The notes below the pieces were generated by a model. It ran no database searches and was not told the origin of the DNA. It was given only the letters and a program-made list of their open reading frames with translations. Shown piece by piece: positions 1 through 8,507 of a stretch of 37,073 nt of DNA (positions are counted from its first letter, which is position 1; each line of letters begins with the position of its first letter). Source of the stretch: Pleurocapsa sp. MO_226.B13 (lineage in GTDB: Bacteria; Cyanobacteriota; Cyanobacteriia; Cyanobacteriales; Xenococcaceae); NCBI GenBank assembly GCA_030064795.1, contig JASJEI010000059.1, positions 1 to 37,073 of the forward strand. Reading direction: 5' to 3'. The position numbers and the translations under genes are program-made.

Positions 1-29
1 CTCTTAATTGAATCAAAAATTAGACCAAC

Positions 30-239
30 TTACAATTCAAAAACATGGAAAGCTGCATTACCATTATTCTCCATGGCAAAATGGGGTAAATTTGCCTCAA
101 GATAATCGATTTCGTTACGATCTGTGAAAAATAAGGAAGTAGCTTTACAAGAATAGAAGTATTTAATTTTAGGTACATAGACTATGGCAATCCGATCTGA
201 GTTGTGAAAATTAGTTAATCTGAAATCATCAGTTATATT
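30..239 (-). pseudogene. Possible C-terminal gene fragment, unrecognised
   Basis: An open frame of 69 codons runs on the minus strand to a TAA at 30-32. It has no usable start: a TGA precedes it at 240-242. The translation has mixed, protein-like composition (it ends AAFHVFEL) rather than the low complexity of the surrounding AT-rich DNA, so I read it as the 3' remnant of a gene. I cannot name a family, and chance is a real alternative. Confidence 0.25.
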
Positions 240-487
240 TCATAAATAATTTAGAATTGCTACTTTTATTTCTCGCTCAAGAATTAATATTTCCCTAAGT
301 GGCGTAAAATCTAGCAAGATTCAACTAGTTGAATTGGCTACTAGCGACCTAGATATCTAATAAAATATTTGGCAATTAATTACGAAATTTATCATTAAAC
401 GTAAAAAAACGGCGGCAAAAGAGAGTTATAAGTAATGGGGATGACTTAACCTATCGCCCTCACTCTCTATTAATTTTAAATATTTCA
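240..487. other. AT-rich intergenic region before the STAND-kinase operon
   Basis: No convincing gene lies here. The notable element is a dyad at 313-338 (listed separately). A loose promoter-like pair, TTGGCA near 369 followed by TATCAT about 15 bases later, precedes the GTG at 488. I give the promoter little weight because the region is uniformly AT-rich. Confidence 0.3.
313..338. promoter_or_regulatory. Dyad-symmetric element, possible operator
   Basis: A perfect 16-bp palindrome at 319-334 (ATTCAACT and its complement) is flanked by TAGC on the left and GCTA on the right, with 2-3 unpaired bases between. There is no T-run, so it does not look like a terminator. It lies about 150 bp before a gene encoding an XRE DNA-binding protein, so an autoregulatory operator is plausible but unproven. 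Confidence 0.35.
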
Positions 488-1762
488 GTGACTAATCTCA
501 ATCGTAGTTTAATCGCCAAAACCTTCAAACAATTGCTGATAAAATACAACACCAGTGCTTATCGGATCGCCAAAGAAACTGGTATCGACAAAACCTATCT
601 CAGTAAACTTGCCAATGGCGCGATCGCTAAACCAGGTCAAGATAAACTAATTAAAATCGCTCAGGTATTAAATATCGAATTAGATCGCTTACAACAGGTG
701 TTTAGTAATCCAGAAATTGCCAGTCAGGAATTAGGTTTGGATGGTATTGAATTGGATTCGCCTCAAGCTGTGAAACAAGACTGGGGGGCTGCACCCGATG
801 GTATTGTTTGTTATGACAGAGAAGCGGAAATAAACACTCTCAAGCAGTGGATCGATAAAGAAAGTTGCCGTATTGTGACCATATTTGGCTTAGAAGGAAT
901 TGGCAAAACCACTTTAGCCATGGAAGTCGCCAGACAGTTAGAATCAGAATTTGACTATCTATTTTGGCGTAACTTGGGTAATGTGTCTTTAGCGGAGATT
1001 ATCGTTCAAGATGCTACCAGACTATTTACTAAAACCCAGTCCAAACTCAACATTTCTCAACAAATAACCGACTTACTTCAACACCTACGTAGCCATCGCT
1101 GTTTACTAGTATTAGATCGAGTAGAAACAATCTTAGCTACAGGAAGCTCTTTTGAGCCATATCAAAATGGTCATCAAGCCTATGGAGAACTATTCAGACA
1201 GATAGCCGAAACCCAGCATCAAAGTTGTCTAATTTTAGTCAGTAACGAAAAACCTAGAGATTTAGCTGTGCGGGAAAGTTCTTCTGCTTTGATTAATTCT
1301 ATGCAGCTTAAAGGTTCAACCAAAGTCTGCGATCGCATCTTGCAAGATAAAGAACTTCCTCCCTCGCCCGCCTGGAATGAATTAATTGAAGCTTATCGTG
1401 GACATCCTTTAGCCTTGAAAATAGTCGCTACTACAATTAAGGAACTATTTAATGGCGATGTAGCCGAATTTTTGCGCCAAAATACTTTATTTCTCGGCGA
1501 TTTACAATTTATTCTCCACCAACAGTATCGGCGTTTATCCCAGGTGGAAAAAGAGATAATTCACACCATTGCTCAAATAACTAAACCTCAGTCTCTTGAC
1601 GAACTAAGCGTAAAATTCTCCTCTCAACTACGTCGTTCGGAAATAATGTATCATCTCAATACTTTGAAAAGGCGATCGCTTATAGAAATTATTGAAATAA
1701 ATAGCACCCACTTTTACACACTTCAGCCGATGGTGCGAAAATATATTAATTCTCAAATTTAA
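488..1762 (+). CDS. XRE helix-turn-helix STAND (NB-ARC-like) NTPase
   Basis: This 424-residue protein joins an N-terminal XRE/Cro-type helix-turn-helix (about residues 8-68, with the stretch YRIAKETGIDKTYLSKLANG) to a STAND-class NTPase. The P-loop is GLEGIGKTT at 134-142, Walker B is LLVLD at 206-210, a sensor-like VSNEKP lies near 251, and the GHPLAL motif is at 305-310. A winged-helix-like tail follows. No WD40, TPR or other sensor repeats are present, which is short for this class. The start is GTG with no clear Shine-Dalgarno sequence. The next gene begins 7 bp downstream, so the two are surely co-transcribed. STAND proteins usually act as signal-triggered switches; here the likely output is DNA binding, and the sensor could be the neighbouring kinase. 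That role is inference. Confidence 0.85.
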   Translation: MTNLNRSLIAKTFKQLLIKYNTSAYRIAKETGIDKTYLSKLANGAIAKPGQDKLIKIAQVLNIELDRLQQVFSNPEIASQELGLDGIELDSPQAVKQDWGAAPDGIVCYDREAEINTLKQWIDKESCRIVTIFGLEGIGKTTLAMEVARQLESEFDYLFWRNLGNVSLAEIIVQDATRLFTKTQSKLNISQQITDLLQHLRSHRCLLVLDRVETILATGSSFEPYQNGHQAYGELFRQIAETQHQSCLILVSNEKPRDLAVRESSSALINSMQLKGSTKVCDRILQDKELPPSPAWNELIEAYRGHPLALKIVATTIKELFNGDVAEFLRQNTLFLGDLQFILHQQYRRLSQVEKEIIHTIAQITKPQSLDELSVKFSSQLRRSEIMYHLNTLKRRSLIEIIEINSTHFYTLQPMVRKYINSQI

Positions 1763-1769
1763 GTTCTTT

Positions 1770-3200
1770 ATGAGCTATTGTTTTAATCCCCATTGTTCTC
1801 AGCCTCATAATAGCGATCGACGAGATGTATGCAATAGTTGTGGTTGCGATCTACTCTTAGATCGACGTTATCTAGGCATAAAATTATTAGGGAAAAGTCA
1901 ACTAGCCCTGACTATCGAAGCGATCGACACCAAGCAAGACCGATTAAAAGCAACTTCAAAAAATGTCACCAAAGTCTTAAAAATACTCCTGACAGACTAT
2001 CCCAAAGCAGTGGAGCTATTTCAACGAGAAGCACAAATTCTGGGACAAATGAACCATGAGGGTATTCCCAAAGTAGTAGCTGATGGCTATTTTAGCTTTC
2101 AACCTCAGTGGAGCAAAAATCTACTACATTGTTTGGTTTTGGAAAAAATAACGGGTTGCAATCTACAACAGTGGTTGAAAAGTCGCAACAATCAACCCTT
2201 GAACGAGCAAACGGCCCAAGATTGGCTACAACAATTGTTAAATATACTCTACCAACTGCATCAACAGCAATACTTTCATCGCGATATCAAACCTAGCAAC
2301 ATCATTTTGCAACCAAATGGTAAATTAGTACTAATTGATTTTGGTGCAGCCCGCAAAATTACCAGCACTTATCTTGCTAAAGTCGGGGTAAATCAAGGAG
2401 TTACCAGCATTGGTACGCCAGGCTATATTGCCCCAGAACAAATAGACGGTGCAGCTTTACCCCAATCTGATTTTTTTGCTTTGGGACGTACCATGGTTCA
2501 TCTGTTGACGGGAAAACATCCCCAAGAGTTACCCAAAAATATGGATACGGGAGAGATTGTCTGGCGAGATCGAGTACCCCAAATATCAACATCTTTTGCC
2601 GATTTGTTAGATTCAATGATGAATCAATTACCAGGAAAGCGTCCCCTCAATGTCGAAGCTCTCCTTGAGGCTCTAGAGCGAGTAAAACGGTTTCCCCATC
2701 GATCGCTGCTAAAATCGCGCCAAAAATCAAAATTGACTTTAACGATCTTACTGACAGGAATATTTTTACCTTCATTTGTTTGGAGTTTATTGAGCTTGGG
2801 AAACAGTTTCAAGTCAAAAATAATTGCCAATGCTCCTCTTTGTTACGATCTTACCTGTATCAATCGCGATCCAATCGATAATAAATGCGATCGCGACTCT
2901 CAAACTCTTACCTCTAACACGGGCAATTATTCTATCGAGCGAGATTTGCTCAAAGCCTATCGAATAGAAGTGCGTTTTTCTGCTGCTTGTCAATCTACCT
3001 GGGCAAGATCCGAAGCTCCTGTAGGTTCGAGTCACTATATTGAAGATCGTCAGGGGACAAAATATGGCTCTGCGGTTGTTCCAGTAGACCAATGGCAAAG
3101 ACACTACACTGATATGGCTCCAGGCAAAAAGATCCAAGTCCGTGCCTGTGCTGACCCCCCCACGGGAGAAAAAAGCTGCACTAACTTCGTGCAACTATAG
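1770..3200 (+). CDS. Membrane-anchored Ser/Thr protein kinase with C-terminal DUF2690 domain
   Basis: The 476-residue protein starts with four cysteines (C4, C9, C21, C24) arranged like the zinc ribbon of many cyanobacterial kinases. A Hanks-type kinase domain follows at about 34-310: candidate Lys71, Glu87, HRDIKPSN at 170-177, DFG at 190-192 and APE at 221-223. The glycine-rich loop is eroded: where relatives have GxGxxG, this has GKSQLA. One hydrophobic helix at 322-344 should cross the membrane. The rest (about 358-476), with paired cysteines and the motif RFSAACQSTWAR, matches DUF2690, known mainly from actinobacterial extracytoplasmic proteins. The likely topology is kinase inside and DUF2690 outside, a plausible sensor. 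It sits between the STAND gene (7 bp upstream) and a small gene whose start overlaps its stop. Confidence 0.88.
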   Translation: MSYCFNPHCSQPHNSDRRDVCNSCGCDLLLDRRYLGIKLLGKSQLALTIEAIDTKQDRLKATSKNVTKVLKILLTDYPKAVELFQREAQILGQMNHEGIPKVVADGYFSFQPQWSKNLLHCLVLEKITGCNLQQWLKSRNNQPLNEQTAQDWLQQLLNILYQLHQQQYFHRDIKPSNIILQPNGKLVLIDFGAARKITSTYLAKVGVNQGVTSIGTPGYIAPEQIDGAALPQSDFFALGRTMVHLLTGKHPQELPKNMDTGEIVWRDRVPQISTSFADLLDSMMNQLPGKRPLNVEALLEALERVKRFPHRSLLKSRQKSKLTLTILLTGIFLPSFVWSLLSLGNSFKSKIIANAPLCYDLTCINRDPIDNKCDRDSQTLTSNTGNYSIERDLLKAYRIEVRFSAACQSTWARSEAPVGSSHYIEDRQGTKYGSAVVPVDQWQRHYTDMAPGKKIQVRACADPPTGEKSCTNFVQL

Positions 3201-3583
3201 TGGCAGGTACTCCGCAACCACGTAAGAAGGACTTATTGCAATATGCCGTTCTCCCCAACCACAGAATCGATCCTGCTACCCTAACTGCTATTCGTCGCGC
3301 CTGTGCTGCCTTTTTGACTACTCTCAAATCAGACTATATCAAACCTAGCGAACACGAACCTCCCTTAACTCCGATAAAGCTACTGGAAAGTAAAGGAATT
3401 CCCACCGCAGGCGATCGCGCTTTTGACCGAGCCACCAAACACATCAATAGAAGACGCAGATTACTCCTAGCTTTGGTTCAAAATGACGGTTGGTCTTGGG
3501 ATGCGGTTGCTTCTAGCCTAACCACCAACCGAGCCAGACATTTGGATGATGATATCATCATCGAAGATCTAGTCTCGCATTAA
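3200..3583 (+). CDS. Small unknown protein, third gene of the STAND-kinase operon
   Basis: I do not recognise this 127-residue protein. It opens with a basic PRKKD stretch, has a run of arginines (NRRRRLLLALV, about residues 83-93) followed by NDGWSWDAVASSL, and ends in an acidic DDDIIIEDL segment. The helix after the arginine run could be a small DNA- or protein-binding helix-turn-helix. Its GTG start shares one base with the kinase stop (TAGTG at 3198-3202), which points to translational coupling. By position it may be a substrate or partner of the kinase; this is inference from gene order only. Confidence 0.7.
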   Translation: MAGTPQPRKKDLLQYAVLPNHRIDPATLTAIRRACAAFLTTLKSDYIKPSEHEPPLTPIKLLESKGIPTAGDRAFDRATKHINRRRRLLLALVQNDGWSWDAVASSLTTNRARHLDDDIIIEDLVSH

Positions 3584-3607
3584 CTAATATTCAATTTAAA
3601 ATTAAAG

Positions 3608-4255
3608 ATGAGCGAATCAAACAATTGGATCGATATTTCCCTCACCATTCACCCAGGAATTCCTTACTGGCCCGATAATCCTGCGGTCAGTGTCGAACCG
3701 AGTCAGTGTTTGGCCCACGGAGATGTCTGCAATGTTTCCAAACTGACCATCGGCACTCATACGGGTACGCACGTAGACGGCATCAATCATTTTATCAAAG
3801 GTGGTATGGGAGTCGATCGCATGCCTTTGGATGCAACCATTGGTAAAGTCAGGGTAATTGAGATTAAAGACCCCAAACAGATCGAAGTAGCAGAGATAGA
3901 ACCTCACAACATACAACCAGGAGAGCGAATTTTATTTAAAACCCAAAATAGCGATCGCGCTCTAAAATCAGACACCTTTGTTGAAGATTTTGTTCATATT
4001 TCTACCGAGGCCGCTCATTATTTAGCCGAAAAACAAGTCCGTACCGTCGGAGTAGATTATCTATCTGTCGGTGGCTATCAAGGTAATGTGGTAAAAGTGC
4101 ATCACGCCTTGTTGGGTTCGGGAATTTGGGCGATCGAAGGTTTAAACTTATCTCAAGTAGAACCAGGAGAATACGAGCTAATTTGTTTGCCGATTAAGTT
4201 AAAAGATGGGAATGGTGGTTTAGCCAGAGCGATCTTAAAACCTCTTGGCAGTTAA
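3608..4255 (+). CDS. Cyclase-family (kynurenine formamidase-like) metal-dependent hydrolase
   Basis: The 215-residue protein belongs to the family that includes bacterial arylformamidase KynB and isatin hydrolase. The metal-binding signature HTGTHVDGINH is at residues 51-61 (H51, H55, D57, H61), preceded by the usual WIDISLTIHPGIPYWP opening. Length fits the family. The true substrate cannot be told from sequence: KynB relatives hydrolyse N-formylkynurenine, others act on cyclic amides, and no other tryptophan-degradation gene is in view. It starts 25 bp after the preceding operon and may be read through from it, but no functional link is evident. Transcription probably ends at the dyad at 4256-4305. 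Confidence 0.82.
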   Translation: MSESNNWIDISLTIHPGIPYWPDNPAVSVEPSQCLAHGDVCNVSKLTIGTHTGTHVDGINHFIKGGMGVDRMPLDATIGKVRVIEIKDPKQIEVAEIEPHNIQPGERILFKTQNSDRALKSDTFVEDFVHISTEAAHYLAEKQVRTVGVDYLSVGGYQGNVVKVHHALLGSGIWAIEGLNLSQVEPGEYELICLPIKLKDGNGGLARAILKPLGS

Positions 4256-4305
4256 GTTCGTAATAAACCCTTTAGGGTTCAAAAAAATTTACCCTGACTA
4301 CGAAC
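4256..4305. terminator. Bidirectional terminator between convergent genes
   Basis: An outer 7-bp inverted repeat (GTTCGTA at 4256-4262, TACGAAC at 4299-4305) encloses a tight inner hairpin (AACCCT, two bases, AGGGTT at 4266-4279) and a run of seven A residues. It begins at the stop of the cyclase-family gene and precedes the end of the opposing gene, a typical position for a shared terminator. Confidence 0.55.
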
Positions 4306-4325
4306 ATATTTATCCCTCTGCTTAT

Positions 4326-5996
4326 TTATCGATCGCCTTTATAATTCTTATAATTAACATCTTTAATCGTGCTACCAATTCCTTGAATAATTCCTTTACC
4401 AATTAACCCCAAACCCTTACCAATTACCTGAGTCAACACAAACACGACTCCACTACCTACTAGGGCAATAAACCTCCGAACTAATGGCGCGATCGCATCT
4501 CGGAATTCTATGACAATAGTAGTAAACCAAGGAATACCCGTTAACTGTTCTAATTCTGCTTTGCGGGGGGCATAAATATAGAAAGTTCTAATTTTACCAG
4601 CATCAAAAACTAATAAACGATGGCGACTTTCAAAGATATTTTGGGGATGAGTAAAATATCTTTCTTGACGATATCTCCAAGACAGTTGATTGCGAAAACG
4701 GGCAAGCTCGCGATCGCTTTTATATTCGGATTTATAGAGTTTGTATTTAAATTCTTCTAAGTCGTAGAAATTATTTAAGATTATTTGGATGACTGCATTT
4801 GCCAGATGAACGACCAAATTATTTAAGATTAATTCCATGCGGATAATTGCTTCGGAATCGTCGGAATTATAGCTAAGATTATCGATAGTTATACTGGGTT
4901 TGCCATTGAGATATTCTATCAACTCCGCCACCCCGTATATATAGTTAAAAATATTATTATTAACTAATAGAAAATCTTGTTCGGCTAAAGTAGTTAACTG
5001 CTCTTCTTCTGCTGCTCTTAATTGCCCGTAATGCTGCTCTAAGAAATAGCCTAGAGTCCATAACCACAAGGCTTTTAAATATTCGCTGTAGTCGCGATCT
5101 ACTGTTTTGGCAATGGGAATTCGATCGACTGTTTCACTCAAACGTTTGACGATCGAATGACACAAGCTTTTTTGAATCTCTGGTCGAAGAAGATCGATTT
5201 CTAACAGTAGATTAGTCTTGTTGACTAAACCCAATTGAATATCTGTAACCAGCCGTTCAAACATCGCTTTATTAACGGAGTCAGCAAAAACAGGTAGAGG
5301 GGCCAACTCGGTAGGCACAATACTGGTCATTTTGCCTTTGGTAGATGATTCAGTCTCTTGAGATGATTCAGAATTTAAGACAATTTCTTCGGCTACCAGA
5401 TGATTAGATAGCCAACGAGCAGTTAATAACTCCCGTTTGCGTCCGATTAAAAATACTCGTTCCCAATCAGATAAATCTCGGTTAGCTAGTTGAGCCTCAA
5501 TACTTTGCAAAGCCCGTTCTAATTCTACTCTTCCAGGCTGACTGATACGACCTAAAAACTTCTGCCATAGTTTTGGAGAAGTACCATCGGTTTGCCAATA
5601 AATATTACCGTATGCCACAGAATGTAAACCAGCAATAACCGTATCGATATTAGAACTGCGATCGCAGTACCCTCTAATCCCCCAAGACTTAATTTTCGCT
5701 AAGTTTCTCGCTGACAAATTAGACGCAAGCAGAAAGATTGGTAACTGAGGATATAGCTTCCTAAACTGTTGGCAAAATTCTAAGCCAGCAATCTCTGCTT
5801 CAGCAGGGTGAGAACTAATCCCAATTACTAGAATATTTAAAACCAAGCCTTGAGTTAGCCGTCGAAAAGTATAGTTGCTAATATCCCCTTCACCAACAAT
5901 CGTAAAATCAGCAGATTGCGCAATCCCAGTATGCAAACCCAAGCGAAAGATCGGATCTCGATCGACAATAAACAGTTTAATTTTGTCTGTGGTCAT
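4326..5996 (-). CDS. Receiver-like regulator with DUF3685 (Ycf55-like) domain
   Basis: I place the start at the ATG at 5996 (556 residues); an upstream TTG at 6023 would add nine residues. The first 120 residues follow a response-regulator receiver fold (KLFIVDRDPIFRLGL at the front, GIRGYC near its end). However, the phosphorylatable aspartate position reads LVIGIS, with no Asp, and the conserved Lys is absent, so it is probably not phosphorylated. The rest is the large DUF3685 domain shared with red-algal plastid Ycf55, ending in hydrophobic helices (FIALVGSGVVFVLTQVIG) that suggest membrane association. Function is unknown. It is divergent from the TPR gene starting about 130 bp away. Confidence 0.82.
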   Translation of the reverse strand: MTTDKIKLFIVDRDPIFRLGLHTGIAQSADFTIVGEGDISNYTFRRLTQGLVLNILVIGISSHPAEAEIAGLEFCQQFRKLYPQLPIFLLASNLSARNLAKIKSWGIRGYCDRSSNIDTVIAGLHSVAYGNIYWQTDGTSPKLWQKFLGRISQPGRVELERALQSIEAQLANRDLSDWERVFLIGRKRELLTARWLSNHLVAEEIVLNSESSQETESSTKGKMTSIVPTELAPLPVFADSVNKAMFERLVTDIQLGLVNKTNLLLEIDLLRPEIQKSLCHSIVKRLSETVDRIPIAKTVDRDYSEYLKALWLWTLGYFLEQHYGQLRAAEEEQLTTLAEQDFLLVNNNIFNYIYGVAELIEYLNGKPSITIDNLSYNSDDSEAIIRMELILNNLVVHLANAVIQIILNNFYDLEEFKYKLYKSEYKSDRELARFRNQLSWRYRQERYFTHPQNIFESRHRLLVFDAGKIRTFYIYAPRKAELEQLTGIPWFTTIVIEFRDAIAPLVRRFIALVGSGVVFVLTQVIGKGLGLIGKGIIQGIGSTIKDVNYKNYKGDR

Positions 5997-6127
5997 TTCT
6001 AGCCGTTGTGCTGGCAATAACAATCAATTATACGCTTAAGCCACGAGGAAACAGGAATCAAAGAGCGAGAAATAAAGAGCAAAAAAGGTATAATGAATTT
6101 TTTCGAGTCAGTAAATGTTTAAAAGTT

Positions 6128-7960
6128 GTGTCTGAATCATTGAGCGATCGCTATTTTGCTTTAATTGACCAAATAGTAGAACTTACCTTGAAGGGAAAAA
6201 TTAGCTCCTTTGAGCGAGTTTACAGAATGCTAGTCGAAAAAGTCGAAGTTGGCACGGGAGAAATCCTCGAACGCTGTCTGAATCAAAGGCTGGAAGAGAC
6301 CAGAGCGCAGCTAGATACAAAACTCAAAGCAGCACGAGTACTGAGGGCATTACAAACCATCGAAAAACAATGGTTACGTTGGCAAGAAGAAAACCAGATT
6401 AACGCCGATCTTGCCGAAATAGCCGAAGAGATTTTAGCCATCGAGTCAGAAGACTATTTTTTAGCCATAGCAAATACGATCGATCCCAATCAAGAATCTG
6501 CACTCAGCTTAGAACAATTAGCAAAACTAGCCGAAACTATTCAGGCTGCTGCCAAGCAACAAGAAGACTTGAATCAAGCTCAAGACTGGAAGCAGTTAGC
6601 TGAAGGAATAAGCGCAGGCATCAAATCATTTACGCTTTTAGAAGCAGATTTAGTCAGTTGGATGTATAGTTCTGGCAAAAGCTTTTCTGGTTTTGGGGCA
6701 GAAAAACCCAATCCCTGGCGTATTTGGGGACAAAAAGTCTCTAGTCCTCTACTCAAACAACTTTTCCAGACCCTAGCCCAGCAACAATCTGCCAAAACGT
6801 TTGCTCAAATTGCTGGCAAACTGGAGTTAAGAGCTTGGATAGAGTTGGCAATTGTACTGCAATATCTGCAACGGGGTTTAGTAACCTGGTTTGACAAACA
6901 ACCCTACAATTCTCAGTTTGGCAAAGAATTGTCCTATAGCACCATGCTCGTTTTTGCTTTTATCTGGAGCGAACTGTGGCAAGTGTTTGTCAGTACTCAA
7001 CCAGCCTTAGCTGATGGTTGTTTCGCGATTATGCTCCAAATTTTGCGGACTTTTGCTCAGCGCGAAGATTTTCCCCTTTATAGCGGTGTATTTGCCGATT
7101 TTTCTGGAGACTACCTGCAAGATACCCTAGACTACTTTGACGAACCCTTAAAACAGGTAGCAGGAACGGAAGAAAAAGCCCGTATTTTGACCTTACTCGG
7201 CTATTCTCAAAGGACTATCGGGGCTTATGAAAAGGCAATCGTTTTCCATCAAGAAGCCCTAGAGATTGCGATCGAAGCCAATGATTATCCCTGTGAAATA
7301 GCTAATCTCAATCATCTCAGTCGTACTAACGTCAACCTCAAAAACTACAGTGAAGCAATTAATTATAGTCAAAGAGCTTTAATTGCAGCTCGTCAGGTAG
7401 GAGATAAATTAGGCGAGGCTAATGGTTCAGTCAATTTAGGCTATGCTCAGGTATTTGCTGCGCGACAGTTAGAGAGTATCGCTCCAGAAAACTACAGTGA
7501 AGCTATACGCTATCTCGAACAAGGAGTCGAGCTAGCCCAAAAACTAGGAGACTTCCAAAGTCAATCTTTTGGTTATAGTAGTTTGGGCATTGCCTATGTA
7601 ATTCTCGAACAACCCACAAGTGCGATCGCTGCTCTAACTCAGGGGGCAGAATTGGCTCAGTATTCTAAGGATGTCTATTTACAGGGTTTGAGTTTTTCCT
7701 ATCTAGCAGAAGCCTATTACAGCATTGAAGACCTTTCCTCGGCGATCATTTTTGGCAGTCTAGGGATGTATCTTCTCAACCAGATTAACTCTGTCGAATG
7801 GCGACAAGTGGCAGGATTATTATCTATCATGCAGGGACAGATCGGAGAAGCTGAATTTATGACCATCTTGCAGGGACAGCGATCGCAAATTACTGGTTTA
7901 ATTGGCGTAGATGGCTATGACTACATTCCCAAATTATTAGCAGAATATAAGCAAAACTAA
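6128..7960 (+). CDS. Tetratricopeptide-repeat protein
   Basis: The open frame extends upstream to a TTG at 6008, but that stretch is poor and basic. I prefer the GTG at 6128, which gives a 610-residue protein beginning MSESLSDRYFALIDQIVE. The N-terminal half is helical with no domain I recognise. From about 345 to 560 there are several TPR units, with typical lines such as YEKAIVFHQEALEIA, YSEAINYSQRALIAA and YSEAIRYLEQGVELA. TPRs mediate protein-protein contacts, so a scaffold or regulatory role is likely; the partner is unknown. It is divergent from the DUF3685 gene, with the shared control region near 5997-6127. Confidence 0.8.
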   Translation: MSESLSDRYFALIDQIVELTLKGKISSFERVYRMLVEKVEVGTGEILERCLNQRLEETRAQLDTKLKAARVLRALQTIEKQWLRWQEENQINADLAEIAEEILAIESEDYFLAIANTIDPNQESALSLEQLAKLAETIQAAAKQQEDLNQAQDWKQLAEGISAGIKSFTLLEADLVSWMYSSGKSFSGFGAEKPNPWRIWGQKVSSPLLKQLFQTLAQQQSAKTFAQIAGKLELRAWIELAIVLQYLQRGLVTWFDKQPYNSQFGKELSYSTMLVFAFIWSELWQVFVSTQPALADGCFAIMLQILRTFAQREDFPLYSGVFADFSGDYLQDTLDYFDEPLKQVAGTEEKARILTLLGYSQRTIGAYEKAIVFHQEALEIAIEANDYPCEIANLNHLSRTNVNLKNYSEAINYSQRALIAARQVGDKLGEANGSVNLGYAQVFAARQLESIAPENYSEAIRYLEQGVELAQKLGDFQSQSFGYSSLGIAYVILEQPTSAIAALTQGAELAQYSKDVYLQGLSFSYLAEAYYSIEDLSSAIIFGSLGMYLLNQINSVEWRQVAGLLSIMQGQIGEAEFMTILQGQRSQITGLIGVDGYDYIPKLLAEYKQN

Positions 7961-7970
7961 CACTAGTTTT

Positions 7971-8025
7971 GGTGGGCAAGATCATATTAATGATGACAAT
8001 AACAAAATTCTTATTTTTGCCCACC
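7971..8025. terminator. Inverted repeat after the TPR gene
   Basis: A perfect 9-bp inverted repeat, GGTGGGCAA at 7971-7979 and TTGCCCACC at 8017-8025, encloses a 37-base loop. It begins 10 bp after the TPR gene stop. It may terminate transcription, although the loop is long and no T-run follows, or it may be a dispersed repeat. Confidence 0.4.
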
Positions 8026-8055
8026 CTACTGGACTGAACAACGCCAAACAAACAA

Positions 8056-8135
8056 CTCTCTTCGCGCTTTCGCGCCTTTGTCCCCGTATGCGATGGGGAC
8101 TTGTCCTCGTCGCTTTGAGGATAAACGAGAGACCA
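8056..8135. repeat. Multi-hairpin element
   Basis: Within about 80 bases, CTCTC and GAGAG could pair as an outer stem around three short hairpins: GCGCTTTCGCGC; TCCCC and GGGGA around GTATGCGAT; and TCCTC and GAGGA around GTCGCTTT. It codes for nothing. It looks like a dispersed structured repeat of the kind common in cyanobacterial genomes, and vocabulary such as CGCTT and GCGA recurs in the repeat at 34133-34209. Confidence 0.4.
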
Positions 8136-8257
8136 ACCTAATACATCAAATTAAGCTGACCACGCCACTAAGCATCAGATCGCTTGGGATCAAAAAATCG
8201 AACTAACGGAGGATGCCAATTACGCCAAGACAACGTAATTTGTAGCCAGAAATTAAG

Positions 8258-8482
8258 ATGCACCTGGGTAAACACAAGGGAGTCAATCCTTCCTCAAACC
8301 GAGAGCGATCGCCAATTTCATGGCAAGGCTTAGATTTGGTTCTCAATTGCCAGACCAACCAAACTTATTCTTTGAATTGTATAAATACCGAAGTAAAACT
8401 CGTGATTTCCACTACCAACAATCAACCTCTAACTCCAGAAAACGCTTTAGAACCGAACTTCCAGTTTGACAAAAAGCGATAA
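8258..8482 (+). CDS. Doubtful small hypothetical ORF
   Basis: This 74-codon ORF lies between the hairpin element and the left end of the insertion sequence. I do not recognise the product, and no good Shine-Dalgarno sequence precedes the ATG. The middle of the translation (WQGLDLVLNCQTNQTYSLN) has acceptable composition. It may be a fragment left by rearrangement beside the insertion sequence, or no gene at all. Apart from this ORF and the two hairpin features, nothing else is visible in 7961-8507. Confidence 0.25.
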   Translation: MHLGKHKGVNPSSNRERSPISWQGLDLVLNCQTNQTYSLNCINTEVKLVISTTNNQPLTPENALEPNFQFDKKR

Positions 8483-8507
8483 AGCGTGCTGTGTCAGGGT
8501 TCAAGGA

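Noticed and set aside
6008..6127. Upstream extension of the TPR protein from a TTG
   Set aside because: The added 40 residues are basic and unlike the family. It would also overlap the start region of the divergent gene, and the GTG at 6128 gives a better opening.
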